Source: Phycisphaeraceae bacterium
GTDB lineage: Bacteria; Planctomycetota; Phycisphaerae; Phycisphaerales; UBA1924
Length of the DNA: 64,000 bases
Direction of reading: 5' to 3'
NCBI GenBank assembly: GCA_020639215.1
Contig: JACKHA010000006.1
Location: forward strand, 1-64,000
The notes under the pieces were generated by a model that saw only the letters and a list, made by a program, of their open reading frames with translations, was not told the DNA's origin and searched no databases. Shown here piece by piece: positions 50,998-60,245 of this stretch; position 1 is the first letter of the stretch; each line of letters opens with the position of its first letter. A program made the position numbers and the translations under genes.

Positions 50998-51792
50998 ATG
51001 AGCGGGCAGACGAACGCGACGTGTCGGGCCGGCGGGATGCTCGGAGGGATCCTCCTGAGCGCGGCGTTGGCCGCATGCGCCGGTGCCCCCTCGGCGGTCG
51101 CGCCCGCGACGCTCACCAGCGTCGACCGAGGCGTGGCGCCCGCGATCACTGCCTTCGACCTCTACCCCGACCGCGACGCCGACAAGCGATACGCAGAGGT
51201 GGAAGGCGCGGGCAGCGGGTTCCGGCGAGAGGTTCGCCGCATGCCGGACGGGTTCGAGGTGCGGAGTTCCGGCGAGGGCGGCGTCGAGCGGGTGCTGACA
51301 CTGCGGCGCGAGGGCGACGGGTCGGTCGTGCTGCTCGCCTCGCGCGAGGGGGCGCGATTGACGATGTTCGAGGGCGGGCTGGTGTACATGCCCGCGTCGC
51401 TGGGCGTTGGCCAGACGTTCGAGGCGACCGCCCCGGTGCGGGTGACCGAAACCAACGATCGCGGCCAGACTCGAGATCGGTCCAGCGGGACGGCGACGAG
51501 GCAGGTCACCTACGTCGGTGAGGCGGCGATCGAGGCCGACGTGGCCGAGCGGCTGGCCCGTGAGTTCGGGTCGGGTGGCGGACCGATCGAACCGACCGCC
51601 CGCATCGTCGAGGGCCTGCTGGAACTCGACCTGGATCCGGCGAAGGTGCGGACGACGACCGTGCTGTGGGTCACGGGCCGCGGCATCGTGCGCGAGCAGC
51701 AGGCGACCATCGTCCGCGTGTTCGGCGTCGCGGTCGTCGAGTCGCGCGGGCACGACGTGGTGCTGGTCGATGATGCCGAGGGCGGATCGTGA
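50998..51792 (+). CDS. lipoprotein of unknown function
   Basis: A 264-residue predicted lipoprotein with signal peptide ending in ALAACAG (lipobox near 27). The mature part is all-beta in character (GSGFRREVRRMPDGFEVRSS, VLLASREGARLTMFEGG, VTYVGEAAIEADVAERLAREF) without a recognised domain. ATG 50998 gives MSGQTNATCRAGG. The TGA stop overlaps the GTG start of tsaB (GTGA), so the two are coupled although no functional connection is known. Confidence 0.7.
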   Translation: MSGQTNATCRAGGMLGGILLSAALAACAGAPSAVAPATLTSVDRGVAPAITAFDLYPDRDADKRYAEVEGAGSGFRREVRRMPDGFEVRSSGEGGVERVLTLRREGDGSVVLLASREGARLTMFEGGLVYMPASLGVGQTFEATAPVRVTETNDRGQTRDRSSGTATRQVTYVGEAAIEADVAERLAREFGSGGGPIEPTARIVEGLLELDLDPAKVRTTTVLWVTGRGIVREQQATIVRVFGVAVVESRGHDVVLVDDAEGGS

Positions 51793-52664
51793 GCCGCGAC
51801 CGGGTCCAAGTCGATTCCAATCGCGCCCCCCCACCGCTGACGCTGGCGATCGAGGTGTCGAACCCGTCGGCGGTGGACGCGGAAGGCGGCGCGGAGTTCG
51901 ACTCGCCGGGCGGCCCAGAATCCGGCGCCGACGTTCTCGGCCCGAGCGTCGCGCTGGCCCGCGGCGTCTCCATCATCGATCAGGAGCCGGTCCGCGGTCG
52001 GGCCGGGCGCCAGGACGACGACCTGATGCCGGCGATCGATCGGCTGGTTCGTCGGGCGGGCCTGTCGGCGCGGGACTTGGAGCGTGTGGCGGTGTCGATC
52101 GGGCCCGGCGGGTTCACGGGCGTGCGCGTCGCGGTCGCGACGGCCAAGGCGATCGGCGAAGCGATCACGCTGCGCTCCGGCTTGCGGGCCTGCTGCGTCG
52201 GCGTGGCGACGGCGCGGATCGCCGCGTGGCACCACGCCCGCGGCGAGCGAGCCCATGCCGCCGACACCGGCGGCGCGTTCGCCGTGGCACTCGCGTCGAA
52301 GCGCGAGTCGGCGTTCCTGAGCCTGTTCGACGGGACGGGGGTGCCGCTAGTCGGCGCCGTCCCCGAGACCGGAGCGATCGGCGACGCTTCCATGCTGCGA
52401 TCCATGGCCACTGGTGACGGGTCGGGTTCGGGCATCCCTCGGATCACGGCCCTCGTCTGCGACCGCCACCTGCCCGAGACGATGCGCCAGGAGGCCACGC
52501 GACTTGGCCTGCTGATCGCCCCGCTGAGCCTGTCCGCGGCGGCGTGCGCCCGCGTCGCGGCGACGCTCTCGCCAATCGACCCGCTCGCCTTGCTGCCGCT
52601 GTATCCGCGGGAGCCGGAGGCGGTGACGAAGTGGCGGGCGTTGCACGGGCCAACGGGCGGCTGA
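51789..52664 (+). CDS. tsaB: tRNA threonylcarbamoyladenosine synthesis protein TsaB
   Basis: A non-catalytic partner of TsaD/TsaE in N6-threonylcarbamoyladenosine (t6A) formation on tRNA. The 291 residues begin with an Asp/Glu-poor N-terminus, LTLAIEVSNP near 17, then DLMPAIDRLVRRAGL near 77, VAVSIGPGGFTGVRVAVATAKAIG near 100 (the signature GPGSFTGLR), and PLYPREPEAVTKW near the end. An insert of about 25 residues (FDSPGGPESGADVLG) follows the first strand. The GTG start at 51789 overlaps the upstream stop. Confidence 0.88.
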   Translation: MSRDRVQVDSNRAPPPLTLAIEVSNPSAVDAEGGAEFDSPGGPESGADVLGPSVALARGVSIIDQEPVRGRAGRQDDDLMPAIDRLVRRAGLSARDLERVAVSIGPGGFTGVRVAVATAKAIGEAITLRSGLRACCVGVATARIAAWHHARGERAHAADTGGAFAVALASKRESAFLSLFDGTGVPLVGAVPETGAIGDASMLRSMATGDGSGSGIPRITALVCDRHLPETMRQEATRLGLLIAPLSLSAAACARVAATLSPIDPLALLPLYPREPEAVTKWRALHGPTGG

Positions 52665-52769
52665 GCGTTGCGGACGACTAGGACGAGATCACTCGGACGT
52701 GGCACGACCGGGGCGGGGACGCCCCGGCTCGCGCGCCGACCTCACCGTTTGCAACCGGTGCATCAGCGT

Positions 52770-55016
52770 TCAGCGACGCCGACGGCGCGGGGCCATGCAC
52801 CCGATCATCCCCAGCAGCGCGGCGGACCCCGGCGCGGGCACCGCGTACACCGTGACCCACACGGAGGTGCTGGTGTAGAAAACCTCGAAAGCGGGCGTGG
52901 TGCCGACCATGGGACCCGTGACGTTCCTGAACTGGCCCTGGCGCTGTAGCCCACGGATGATCTCGAACGTGTCGCCGCCGAGCGACGGCACGTAGCCGTC
53001 GATGAGCACCAAGGAGAGCTGGCCGCCCAGCCCGCCGGCGCCGATGACGACGTTCCCGTTCACGTCGATGAAGTCGGCCATGCCCGGCCCGGTGCCGGCG
53101 AGCTCGATGCCCACGCCGGGCAGCCCGGTGACGCCTGGGTCGAGGGCCCAGTTGCCGTCGATGAACAGCGTGCCGGCGCCCTGGCCCGGCTCGACGGTGC
53201 CGCCGGTCTGGACGAGATTGGCGACGACATTGCCCGAGCCGCGGAGCGTGCCGCCGGCGAGGCGGTACTGGCCGGCGGCGGTGCCGACCTCGATTGTGCC
53301 ACCGTTGCGGAGGTCGGCGACGCCCGAGTTGTGGAACAGGTCTGATGGAACCGAGATGATGGTCGGGTTGTCGGGCGGGCCGTTCTCGATGGTGAGCGAG
53401 CCGTTGACGGTGAGGCTGCCCAGGACCGAGAGCGTGCGTCCGTTTCGGAGGGTGAGGGCGCCGTCGGTGTCGATCAGGTTGAGGTTCTCGAACACGTCGC
53501 CGCCGCCGGGGCGGACGATGTTGGAGACCGGGCCGTCGAGGGTAAAGTCACCGGCGAGGGTCTCGACGTCGGCTTCCATGACCAGCGTGCCGGCGATGTC
53601 GAACACGCCGCCGGTGAAGGTGCCGGAGGCGAAGTTGGTGATGTTGAACGGGGCCGGGACGGTGAAGGTCGAGCCGACATCGACGCCCAGGCGTCCGGTG
53701 GTGGCGACGGTCAGGTCGTTCCCGGCGGTGAACGTGCGCCCGGCGGCCAGCGTCAGGTCGCCGGCGCCGGCGATGGTGTCGAGGTTGCGGAGCCCGTCGA
53801 GCCCGTTCTCGTCGAGGACCTGCGAGCCCGGGCCGGAGAGCGTGACGGTCGCGTCCAGATCGGTGATGTCGGCGCCGTCGAACCGGAGGGTGCCCCCGAT
53901 GTCGAACTCACCGGCGGAGAGCGTGCCGGCGGCGAAGTTGGTGAGCGATGAGCCGGAGACGACCGTGAACTCGCTGGCGTCGCCGACGTTCAGCAGCCCG
54001 TCGTTGGTGAACGATCCGGCGGTGGTGAAGGTGTTGCCGCCGGTCAGGCGCAGCGTGCCGGCGGCGTCGTTGGACTGGATGCCGACCAGGGCGGTGAACA
54101 TGGAGCCGGGGCCGTCGAGTTCGATGGTCGCGGCGTTGTTCGTGAGTGCGACACCCTGGAGGTCGAGCGTGGCGCCGTTGGACACGCGCCAGGTACCCTC
54201 GCCGAGCACGCCGCCGGGGATGGTGACGCCGTCGGTCGAGAACGAGCCGGCGGAGATGTCGATGGTGCCGGTGTTGGTGATGGCCACGCCGGTGGCGAGG
54301 GTCATTGCGCCGGGCTGGGCCTGGAGGATGGAGCCCCCGTTGACGATGGCGGCGGCGCCCATGCCGTTGATCACGGCCGCGGGCGTTTCGATCTCGAACG
54401 TGGCGGTTGTGTCGAGCGTGAGCGTGGTGTTGCCGTCGAGCGTGAACGCGCCGGCGCCCTGGTAACGCATGCGCCCGCGGTGGTTGACGTCGGTGTCGCA
54501 GATGAAGTCCTCGAGCCCGCCGGTGGTGTTGAGGAAGACCTGGCTGGTTGGGCTGGTGACGAGGCTGACGCCCAGGAACCGGGACTCGGTCAGGAAGAGA
54601 TCGCCGGCGACGCTGAGCGTGCCGCCGCCCATCGCAGGCGTGGCCTGCACCGTGGCCTGGTTGACGGTGAGGTTCTGGTTGAGCGTGAGGGTGTTGGTGG
54701 AGAGGTCGAGCGTGGTGATGAGCTGCGTCAGGGTGAGCGATTGGATGGTCGCCGGGGCGTCGAGCGTCGCGGTGAACGGGCTGCCCACCAAACCGGGGCC
54801 GATGAAGGCGTTGAAGGTCATGGGACCCGCGTTGTTGGGGACCTGCACGATGTCCCACGCGGCGGGCGTGAACCAATTGTTGTTGGTGGCGGCCTGCCAG
54901 GTGGCGCTCGTCTGGGCCTGGGCCGAGCCCGCGGCAAGCGCGAGGGCCAAGGGCGCCACCGCCATCGCCGCTCGGCGTGGAGCGCGTGCGTGGACCGACC
55001 GGTTGCGCATGCCCAT
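52770..55016 (-). CDS. large autotransporter-like repeat protein with PEP-CTERM-type tail
   Basis: A 748-residue exported surface protein. After a signal peptide (MAVAPLALALAAGSAQAQ) it consists of beta-helix-like repeats: NNAATIELDGPGSMF, LRLTGGNTFTTAGSFTNDGLLNVG, GTFTGGVFDIAGTLVME and others, as in autotransporter passenger or filamentous repeats. A C-terminal part (IDVNGNVVIGAGGLGG..LVLIDGYVPSLGGDTFEII) precedes the tail AVPAPGSAALLGMIGCMAPRRRRR, with the Pro-Gly spacer, hydrophobic helix and Arg cluster. There is no autotransporter barrel, so sorting is probably by the tail. ATG 55016 is preceded by GGGAGAGGAC. Its role is adhesion or matrix at best. Confidence 0.8.
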   Translation of the reverse strand: MGMRNRSVHARAPRRAAMAVAPLALALAAGSAQAQTSATWQAATNNNWFTPAAWDIVQVPNNAGPMTFNAFIGPGLVGSPFTATLDAPATIQSLTLTQLITTLDLSTNTLTLNQNLTVNQATVQATPAMGGGTLSVAGDLFLTESRFLGVSLVTSPTSQVFLNTTGGLEDFICDTDVNHRGRMRYQGAGAFTLDGNTTLTLDTTATFEIETPAAVINGMGAAAIVNGGSILQAQPGAMTLATGVAITNTGTIDISAGSFSTDGVTIPGGVLGEGTWRVSNGATLDLQGVALTNNAATIELDGPGSMFTALVGIQSNDAAGTLRLTGGNTFTTAGSFTNDGLLNVGDASEFTVVSGSSLTNFAAGTLSAGEFDIGGTLRFDGADITDLDATVTLSGPGSQVLDENGLDGLRNLDTIAGAGDLTLAAGRTFTAGNDLTVATTGRLGVDVGSTFTVPAPFNITNFASGTFTGGVFDIAGTLVMEADVETLAGDFTLDGPVSNIVRPGGGDVFENLNLIDTDGALTLRNGRTLSVLGSLTVNGSLTIENGPPDNPTIISVPSDLFHNSGVADLRNGGTIEVGTAAGQYRLAGGTLRGSGNVVANLVQTGGTVEPGQGAGTLFIDGNWALDPGVTGLPGVGIELAGTGPGMADFIDVNGNVVIGAGGLGGQLSLVLIDGYVPSLGGDTFEIIRGLQRQGQFRNVTGPMVGTTPAFEVFYTSTSVWVTVYAVPAPGSAALLGMIGCMAPRRRRR

Positions 55017-55107
55017 CGTCCTCTCCCTCCGACTCCCCCGCCAAGGGGATTCTATGAGCCTACCCGGGGGTGCCCCGGGCGCGAAGACCAACCTGAACTC
55101 CCGGCGG

Positions 55108-57801
55108 TTATCCGCCCTGCCCGGCGCTTCCGCGGACGCCCTGGAGGTCGTCGCGGATCGAACGCAGGAGCGCCGAAGAGTCCGATATCTCAACCGAATC
55201 GGGGGCAAGCACGCCGTCCTGCACCAGACGCTGGAACACCCCGACGCACTCGACGCCGAGACGTTCGGCGTTCTGGAGGCGCAGGCGGCGCTCGGCGGGT
55301 TCCACGCCGCCGGCCCGGGCCGCGAGCTGCTCGACCTCGGCCCGCTTGTAGAGCCCGACGCCCAGGTCGCTCTGGTGGCGGGGCGTTGGGTCGGCCCGGA
55401 GGATGTCGCGCCGGATGCCCAGGCCGCGGTCGAACGCGACGACGGCCTCGGCGTAGCGGGCCATGTCGCGCAGCGTGTTGCCGATCTGGTTGAGGCAGAT
55501 GGCCACGTCGCGCTGGGCTTGGAGGTTCGACTCGTCGGCGGCGAAGATACGCTCGGTGGTTCGGAGCGCGGACTCGAAGCGTGCCATGGCGGCGTTGCGC
55601 ATGGCGGACGCGCCGGCCTCGTCGAGTGCCCCGGCGTGCTCGCGAGGCAGGCTCGCGCGGAGGCGGGCCTCGTCGAGCAGCGTGCGCCCGAGGAAGTAGT
55701 CGGCCAGGTACAGGTCGCGCTGGAAGTCGGCGCTCTGGGGACGGGCCGCGGTGAGGCGCTCGAACCCGTCGCGGGCCCGCTCGGCCAGCGCCCTCGCCTC
55801 GTCGAGCGAGGCGGCGGCCTGCGCAACGACGCCGGGATCGGTGCCCGCCCGGGCCGCCCCCATCGCCGCCGAGACCATCGTCCTGGCCCGCTGGTCCAGC
55901 AGGATGTAGTGGCGTTGGGCGGCGTCGAGGTCGCTCGGGGCCGCGGCGGCCCGCTGCTCCCAGTACCGCTCGGCCTCGTCGTAGGTCGCGTCGGCCTCTG
56001 ACTCGATGGCCGCGGCCTGGGTTTCGTCGGCGGGGGGAACGCGCAGCAGGGAGTCGGCCCGGCGGACGCGCGCGAGCATCCGCTGGTCGCGGACGCGATT
56101 CTGGGCGGTGTTGTCGAGCGCTGGCGTGGTCGAGCCCGCGGACGGTGGCGCGAGCAACTCGTCGTACGCCGCGATCCCGGCGGCGAACTCGTCGGCGGCC
56201 CGCTGGAACTCGCGCCGCTGGTGCAGCAGTTCGGCCCGGGCGATGTGGACGCGCGCCCGCAACTCCACCGTCGCGGAGGCGTCCGACTCGGCCCCCGCAA
56301 ACCCGCCCAGGATCTCGCCCGCCCGATCGACGTGCGTCTGGGCCTCGTCGATCCCGCCGACCCGTGGGTCGTACAGCCCGGCGTGGATGTCGGCCACGCG
56401 CAGGTGCACGTCCGCCAGGTCCCGCAGGAACTCGGGATCGCCCGAGGCCTGGCCCTCCATCTGGTTCAGCAGGTCGCGTGCTTTGGTCAGCAGCGCCTCC
56501 CGCGCCGGCGTCGCGCCACGCAGGTCGTCGATCTGGTCGTTGATCTCGACGATCATGGTCCGGGCGATGCCGCGAAGCGACGCCAGGTTCGCCTCGGCCC
56601 GCTCGCGCTGGCTCGACGCCTCGCGCCACATCGCCCACATCGACACGCCGAACACGACCAGCGCCGCCAGCCCGGTGGCGACGATCGTGGCCGCGGCCTT
56701 GTGGCGGCGCACCGCCTTGCGCAGCATGTACGACACGCTGTCGCGCTTGGCCTCGATCGGCTCGCCCGTCAGGTACCGGCGCACGTCGCGGGCCAGTTCC
56801 GCGCCCGACTGGTACCGACGGTCGCGGTCCTTGGCCAGGCACTTCAGGACGATCGTCTCGACCTCGTCGTTGATCTGGCGGCGCACCGTGCTCGGGCGCG
56901 CCGGCTCGGCCTTGAGGATGTTCTCCAGCACATCCCGCATGTTCCCGATCACCGCGTACGGGAACCGCCCCGTGAGCATCTGGTACAGGATCACGCCCAG
57001 CGAGTACACGTCCGTCCGCACGTCGATCGCCGAGCCCGATCCCTCGGCCTGCTCCGGGCTGGCCCACGGCAGCGAGCCGATGAACTCGCCGGTCATGGTC
57101 ATGACGCGCGGCTCGTCGGGGTCGGTCCCGACGTCGCTCAGCGCGACCTTGGCCAGCCCGAAGTCCACCACGATCGGCTCGCCGCTGCGATCCACGCGGA
57201 TGTTGGAGGGCTTCAGGTCGCGGTGGATCACGCCGCGGAGGTGGGCGTGGGCGATCGCGTCGCAGACCTTGGCGAACAGGGCCAGCGTGGCCCGCGGCTC
57301 GGGCTTGGGGTCTCGCGAGATGTGCTCGTCGAGCGTCGAGCCCGAGATGTAGTCCATCACGTAGAAGCACGAGCCGGAGTCGGTCACGCCCGAGTCGTGG
57401 ATCTTGACGATGTTGGGGTGGTTGAGTTGCCCGAGGACCTGGACCTCGCGCTCGAAGCGGGTGCGCCCGGCCGAGCCGACGAACGGACCCGAGTGCAGGA
57501 CCTTGATCGCCACGCGCCGCTTGGCGGCGAGCTGGATGGCCTGGTACACGACGCCCTGCCCGCCGCGATGGATCTCGCCGAGGATCTCGTAGCCCTTGAA
57601 CGAGTCGGGCGGGGGCAGGTCCGGGGGACGGGAGGCCCGCTCGGCCTCGAGCAGGGCTTCTTCGATGAGGTCGCGTTCGGAGCCGGACTTGGCGCGAGGG
57701 CTGGAGCCGGGCCCGGAACCGGGAGTTGGGGCCGCGCCGCCACCGTTGGCGGGATCATCGCCCATCTCGAACGACCCCTGGTTGCCGGGTTGCTCGTCCA
57801 T
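55108..57801 (-). CDS. Ser/Thr protein kinase with transmembrane helix and large C-terminal domain
   Basis: An 897-residue Hanks-type kinase. The Gly loop GEIHRGGQGVVY near 76, the AIK lysine near 98, the catalytic loop HRDLKPSN near 189, DFG near 210 and ASPEQ near 255 are all intact, so it should be active. A helix at about 367-388 (IVATGLAALVVFGVSMWAM) separates it from a 500-residue C-terminal region rich in Ala and Arg with helical repeats (LADVHLRVADIHAGLYDP), possibly TPR-like, in the periplasm. The sigma gene 58536-59165 lies 735 nt upstream, a common planctomycete pairing. ATG 57801 has GGAG upstream. Confidence 0.9.
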   Translation of the reverse strand: MDEQPGNQGSFEMGDDPANGGGAAPTPGSGPGSSPRAKSGSERDLIEEALLEAERASRPPDLPPPDSFKGYEILGEIHRGGQGVVYQAIQLAAKRRVAIKVLHSGPFVGSAGRTRFEREVQVLGQLNHPNIVKIHDSGVTDSGSCFYVMDYISGSTLDEHISRDPKPEPRATLALFAKVCDAIAHAHLRGVIHRDLKPSNIRVDRSGEPIVVDFGLAKVALSDVGTDPDEPRVMTMTGEFIGSLPWASPEQAEGSGSAIDVRTDVYSLGVILYQMLTGRFPYAVIGNMRDVLENILKAEPARPSTVRRQINDEVETIVLKCLAKDRDRRYQSGAELARDVRRYLTGEPIEAKRDSVSYMLRKAVRRHKAAATIVATGLAALVVFGVSMWAMWREASSQRERAEANLASLRGIARTMIVEINDQIDDLRGATPAREALLTKARDLLNQMEGQASGDPEFLRDLADVHLRVADIHAGLYDPRVGGIDEAQTHVDRAGEILGGFAGAESDASATVELRARVHIARAELLHQRREFQRAADEFAAGIAAYDELLAPPSAGSTTPALDNTAQNRVRDQRMLARVRRADSLLRVPPADETQAAAIESEADATYDEAERYWEQRAAAAPSDLDAAQRHYILLDQRARTMVSAAMGAARAGTDPGVVAQAAASLDEARALAERARDGFERLTAARPQSADFQRDLYLADYFLGRTLLDEARLRASLPREHAGALDEAGASAMRNAAMARFESALRTTERIFAADESNLQAQRDVAICLNQIGNTLRDMARYAEAVVAFDRGLGIRRDILRADPTPRHQSDLGVGLYKRAEVEQLAARAGGVEPAERRLRLQNAERLGVECVGVFQRLVQDGVLAPDSVEISDSSALLRSIRDDLQGVRGSAGQGG

Positions 57802-58127
57802 CGTCGGCTCCGGCGCGGCGATCGGGCGGTCTTCCCGAAGCGGACGCGCGCACGCTGCCCCTCTTTCTGAACGACGCGCCCACCACGGGACTCACGCCAA
57901 TCCGCGAGCCACTACGAGAATCCTAACACGCGGCAGACACGAGCGGGAGCACGGGCCGGGTGGCACGCCCACGCGCAGCGCGGGCGTGGCGAGGACGGAC
58001 GGGCGTCCGGGCGCGAAACCACGCCCGCTCGCCCACCCCGCCCTGCTCGCCCTCCCACCACGGCAATAGACTCCGGAAGGGCGACGTGCCCCCCGCTCGC
58101 GCGTCGATACCGACCCGGAGACCACGA
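57802..58127. other. intergenic region with palindromic element A
   Basis: These 326 bases separate the kinase and the zinc-ribbon gene, which are divergent. They hold the kinase promoter and the palindromic copy at 57955-58038. Apart from that copy, no gene or terminator is visible. Confidence 0.5.
57955..58038. repeat. palindromic element, copy A
   Basis: The first 38 bases (57955-57992) are identical to copy B at 58391-58428, including GGGTGGCACGCCCACGC and GCGGGCGTGG. CCACGCCCGC downstream pairs with the latter. The far-end inverted arm of copy B is not present, so this may be a half element. Confidence 0.75.
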
Positions 58128-58388
58128 GTGCGGAAGCGGGGCACAAAGTACGGAATCGCCACGTGCCCGCTCTGTTTCGAGAACGGCATCTTGGTCATCG
58201 TCCAGCGCCCCAATGGCACGCTCTTCCTTCTGTGCAACGAGTGCAAGTGGGCGTTCGACGATCCCATGAAGATCGTCCACGCGGACGACGGATACTGCGG
58301 GGCGGACATCATCGAGACTCCAGCCTCGCTTGAGCAGATCTCGGCCGCCGGTTGGTCGCAACATGTGGTCCACCACCTGAACCTCTGA
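58128..58388 (+). CDS. small zinc-ribbon protein
   Basis: An 86-residue protein with CPLC near residue 13 and CNEC near 35, a CxxC-x19-CxxC zinc-ribbon arrangement, followed by KWAFDDPMKIVHADDGYCGADI and an acidic C-terminus. GTG 58128 (MRKRGTKYG) has GGAG at 58117-58120. No function is known. It lies between two copies of a palindromic element with 38 identical bases, which suggests that the gene and its flanks may have moved as a unit. Confidence 0.68.
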   Translation: MRKRGTKYGIATCPLCFENGILVIVQRPNGTLFLLCNECKWAFDDPMKIVHADDGYCGADIIETPASLEQISAAGWSQHVVHHLNL

Positions 58389-58390
58389 AG

Positions 58391-58528
58391 GCCGGGTGGC
58401 ACGCCCACGCGCAGCGCGGGCGTGGCGAACGCGGACGGGCGCACAAACGTGGAACCACGCCCGCGCCTCGCGGTTGCGCCAACTGGGCTTGCCATGACGC
58501 TCTGGCGCGAGGCGTGGGCGTGCCACCC
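58391..58528. repeat. palindromic element, copy B, with 17-bp terminal inverted repeats
   Basis: GGGTGGCACGCCCACGC (58394-58410) is exactly complementary to GCGTGGGCGTGCCACCC (58512-58528), so a 135-bp element has perfect 17-bp ends, REPIN- or MITE-like. An inner pair GCGGGCGTGG/CCACGCCCGC also exists. It begins just after the zinc-ribbon stop and ends a few bases from the sigma gene stop. Confidence 0.8.
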
Positions 58529-58535
58529 TCCGCTC

Positions 58536-59165
58536 TCAACCCCCCACCGAAAAGAACCGCGACTCCGACCCCAGCGTCTCCTTCAGCCGCTCGTGCGCCC
58601 GCGCCCGCAGCATGTACACGGCTCCCTGGCTCTTGTCCATCTCGGCCGCGACCTCCTCGATCGGCTTGCCCGCCAGGTCGTACAGCCGGATCACCTTTGC
58701 GTACGCCGGCGGGAGACGCCCCAGCGCATCCTCGAGGAACCCGTTGGCCTCGTGGCGCTTCGCCACCACGCTCGGCGTCGTGTACGTCATGCCCAGGGCG
58801 TCGATCAGCACACCGTGCGTGTCCTGCCCCGGCCCCGGTCGGATCCGCTTCTTCGGGTCCGGTCGCTTGGCGGCCTCGAGCGCCCGCACCGCGTCAACGA
58901 GGTTGTTCTCCGCCAGGCGCGTCAGCCACGCGATGAACCCCTCGATCCCGCCCGACGTGAACGAGCCGAGTTTGAGCACCGCTTCCAGGTACGTCACCTG
59001 CATCACGTCGTCGGCGTCGATCGACGAGCGGATGGACTTGCCGATCTTCGGCTCGATTCGGTGGCGGACGGTCGGCCCGACCTGCTCGAGCAGCGACACC
59101 AGGGCCGCGCGGTCCCCCTTCCGGGCGGCGGCGAGCAGGTCCTCGGGATGGGCGGGGATGGGCAT
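58536..59165 (-). CDS. ECF-type RNA polymerase sigma factor
   Basis: A 209-residue sigma-70 family ECF factor. Residues of about 6-70 contain region 2 (EDLLAAARKGDRAALVSLLEQVG, DADDVMQVTYLEAV), and residues of about 155-205 region 4 (LGRLPPAYAKVIRLYDLAGKPIEEVAAEMDKSQGAVYML RARAHERLKE). Planctomycete ECF groups are often encoded near Ser/Thr kinases, as here (55108-57801). ATG 59165 (MPIPAHPEDLLAAA) starts at the domain; the frame stays open upstream. No anti-sigma gene is adjacent, so control by phosphorylation is a possibility. Confidence 0.9.
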   Translation of the reverse strand: MPIPAHPEDLLAAARKGDRAALVSLLEQVGPTVRHRIEPKIGKSIRSSIDADDVMQVTYLEAVLKLGSFTSGGIEGFIAWLTRLAENNLVDAVRALEAAKRPDPKKRIRPGPGQDTHGVLIDALGMTYTTPSVVAKRHEANGFLEDALGRLPPAYAKVIRLYDLAGKPIEEVAAEMDKSQGAVYMLRARAHERLKETLGSESRFFSVGG

Positions 59166-59235
59166 GGGCGGCTCGGGCGCGGCGGGCGGACGTTCCGGCG
59201 TGTGACGCCGGCGGTGAAAGGGTACCACACAACGA

Positions 59236-59265
59236 CAGAGGGCGGCTGCAAGCAGCCGCCCTCTG
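59236..59265. terminator. perfect 14-bp palindrome, probable terminator
   Basis: CAGAGGGCGGCTGC-AA-GCAGCCGCCCTCTG forms a 14-bp stem with a 2-nt gap, 39 nt beyond the stop of the 59304-60161 gene. On the minus strand it is followed by a T/G-rich TCGTTGTGTGG with no clean T run, so it may be a weak or rho-assisted terminator. Confidence 0.5.
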
Positions 59266-59303
59266 GTCAAGGAGAGTCGCGAGGTTGTCCGGCGTCGGCG
59301 GGC

Positions 59304-60161
59304 TCAGCACCCGGCCGCGAAGAGGGCGAGGTAGTAGAAGAAGTCGTCGTTGTTGATGATCCCGTTCGGAACGCCGTACCCGGGCGTGCCGGGGATCGCG
59401 CCGGTGGTCAGGTCCGCCGCGGGGTCATTGGCGGCGAAGATGGCCAGGTAGTAGAAGAAGTCGTCGTTGTTCAGCACGCCGTTGGGCACGCCGTAGCCCG
59501 GCACGCCGGGGATGGCGCCGGTGGTGAGGTCGGGGGCGCAACCGGCGGCGTCCTCCCACAGCACGAACGGGACGTCGTTGCCCTGCTGCGTGAAGTTGCC
59601 GGGCGAGAAGAACCACTGGTGGGCCAGCGGGGGCGACGCGGACTGGGCCGGGATCCACCCCCACTGCGGCTCATTGGCCCCTCCCCCTCGGGCCAGGATC
59701 GCCACGACGCTCACCCAGTACTGCCCGTTCGAGGGCGGCTGGAACCCGGGCGAGAGCACGACCTCGGTGTCGTAGCCGATCCACGGGTCGGGCGCGATGA
59801 TGACCGTCGAGGCGTACGGCGTCTCGGTGAACACGAACACGTCCTGCTCGAAGATGCGGGTGCCCGGCGACCCGGCGTTGTCGGTGTAGAAGCGGACCGT
59901 GAAGCCGTCGGTGTTGCCACGCCCCGCCTCGGTCGTGGCGTACCCGCCCCAGAACTGGACGCGGTTGATGTTCCAGGACGCATCGCCCTGGAAGTTGTCG
60001 GCGACCTCGCTGAACCAGCCGAGGCCGCCGGGGTTCCGGGCGTCCTGCGACGACAGCCCTCCAAACCCGTTTGGGATGGGGTTCTGGCGGACCCGCTCGG
60101 TCTGGGCACCACACAGCGAGCACGCGCCCGCGACGACGGCGATGATGGCAAGCGACCTCAT
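59304..60161 (-). CDS. secreted GC-type dockerin protein, small
   Basis: A 285-residue exported protein. A signal peptide (IIAVVAGACSLCGAQ) precedes a domain of about 190 residues (NPIPNGFGGLSSQDARNPGG, WSFEVAD-like GWFSEVADNFQGDASWNINRV, FVLWEDAAGC) with beta-sandwich character, seen in secreted planctomycete proteins and unassigned. The C-terminal 75 residues are two copies of APDLTTGAIPG.PGYGVPNG.(V/I)LNNDDFFYYLA, ending Gly-Cys. ATG 60161 begins MRSLAIIAVVAG. The dockerin suggests attachment to a cohesin-like or other partner outside the cell. Confidence 0.88.
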   Translation of the reverse strand: MRSLAIIAVVAGACSLCGAQTERVRQNPIPNGFGGLSSQDARNPGGLGWFSEVADNFQGDASWNINRVQFWGGYATTEAGRGNTDGFTVRFYTDNAGSPGTRIFEQDVFVFTETPYASTVIIAPDPWIGYDTEVVLSPGFQPPSNGQYWVSVVAILARGGGANEPQWGWIPAQSASPPLAHQWFFSPGNFTQQGNDVPFVLWEDAAGCAPDLTTGAIPGVPGYGVPNGVLNNDDFFYYLAIFAANDPAADLTTGAIPGTPGYGVPNGIINNDDFFYYLALFAAGC

Positions 60162-60245
60162 GCGATCTCCTCGGAACTCCCACAGGCAATCGAGACGAGA
60201 CGAGGCCCCGCCCTCGGCGCACGCGCGAAGCGAGCGGGCCTGCGT

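Noticed and set aside
52698..52730. A stem with GGGGAC loop near 52710 as terminator between tsaB and the repeat protein
   Set aside because: The stem (CCGGGGC/GCCCCGG) has no T run on either strand; too weak to list.
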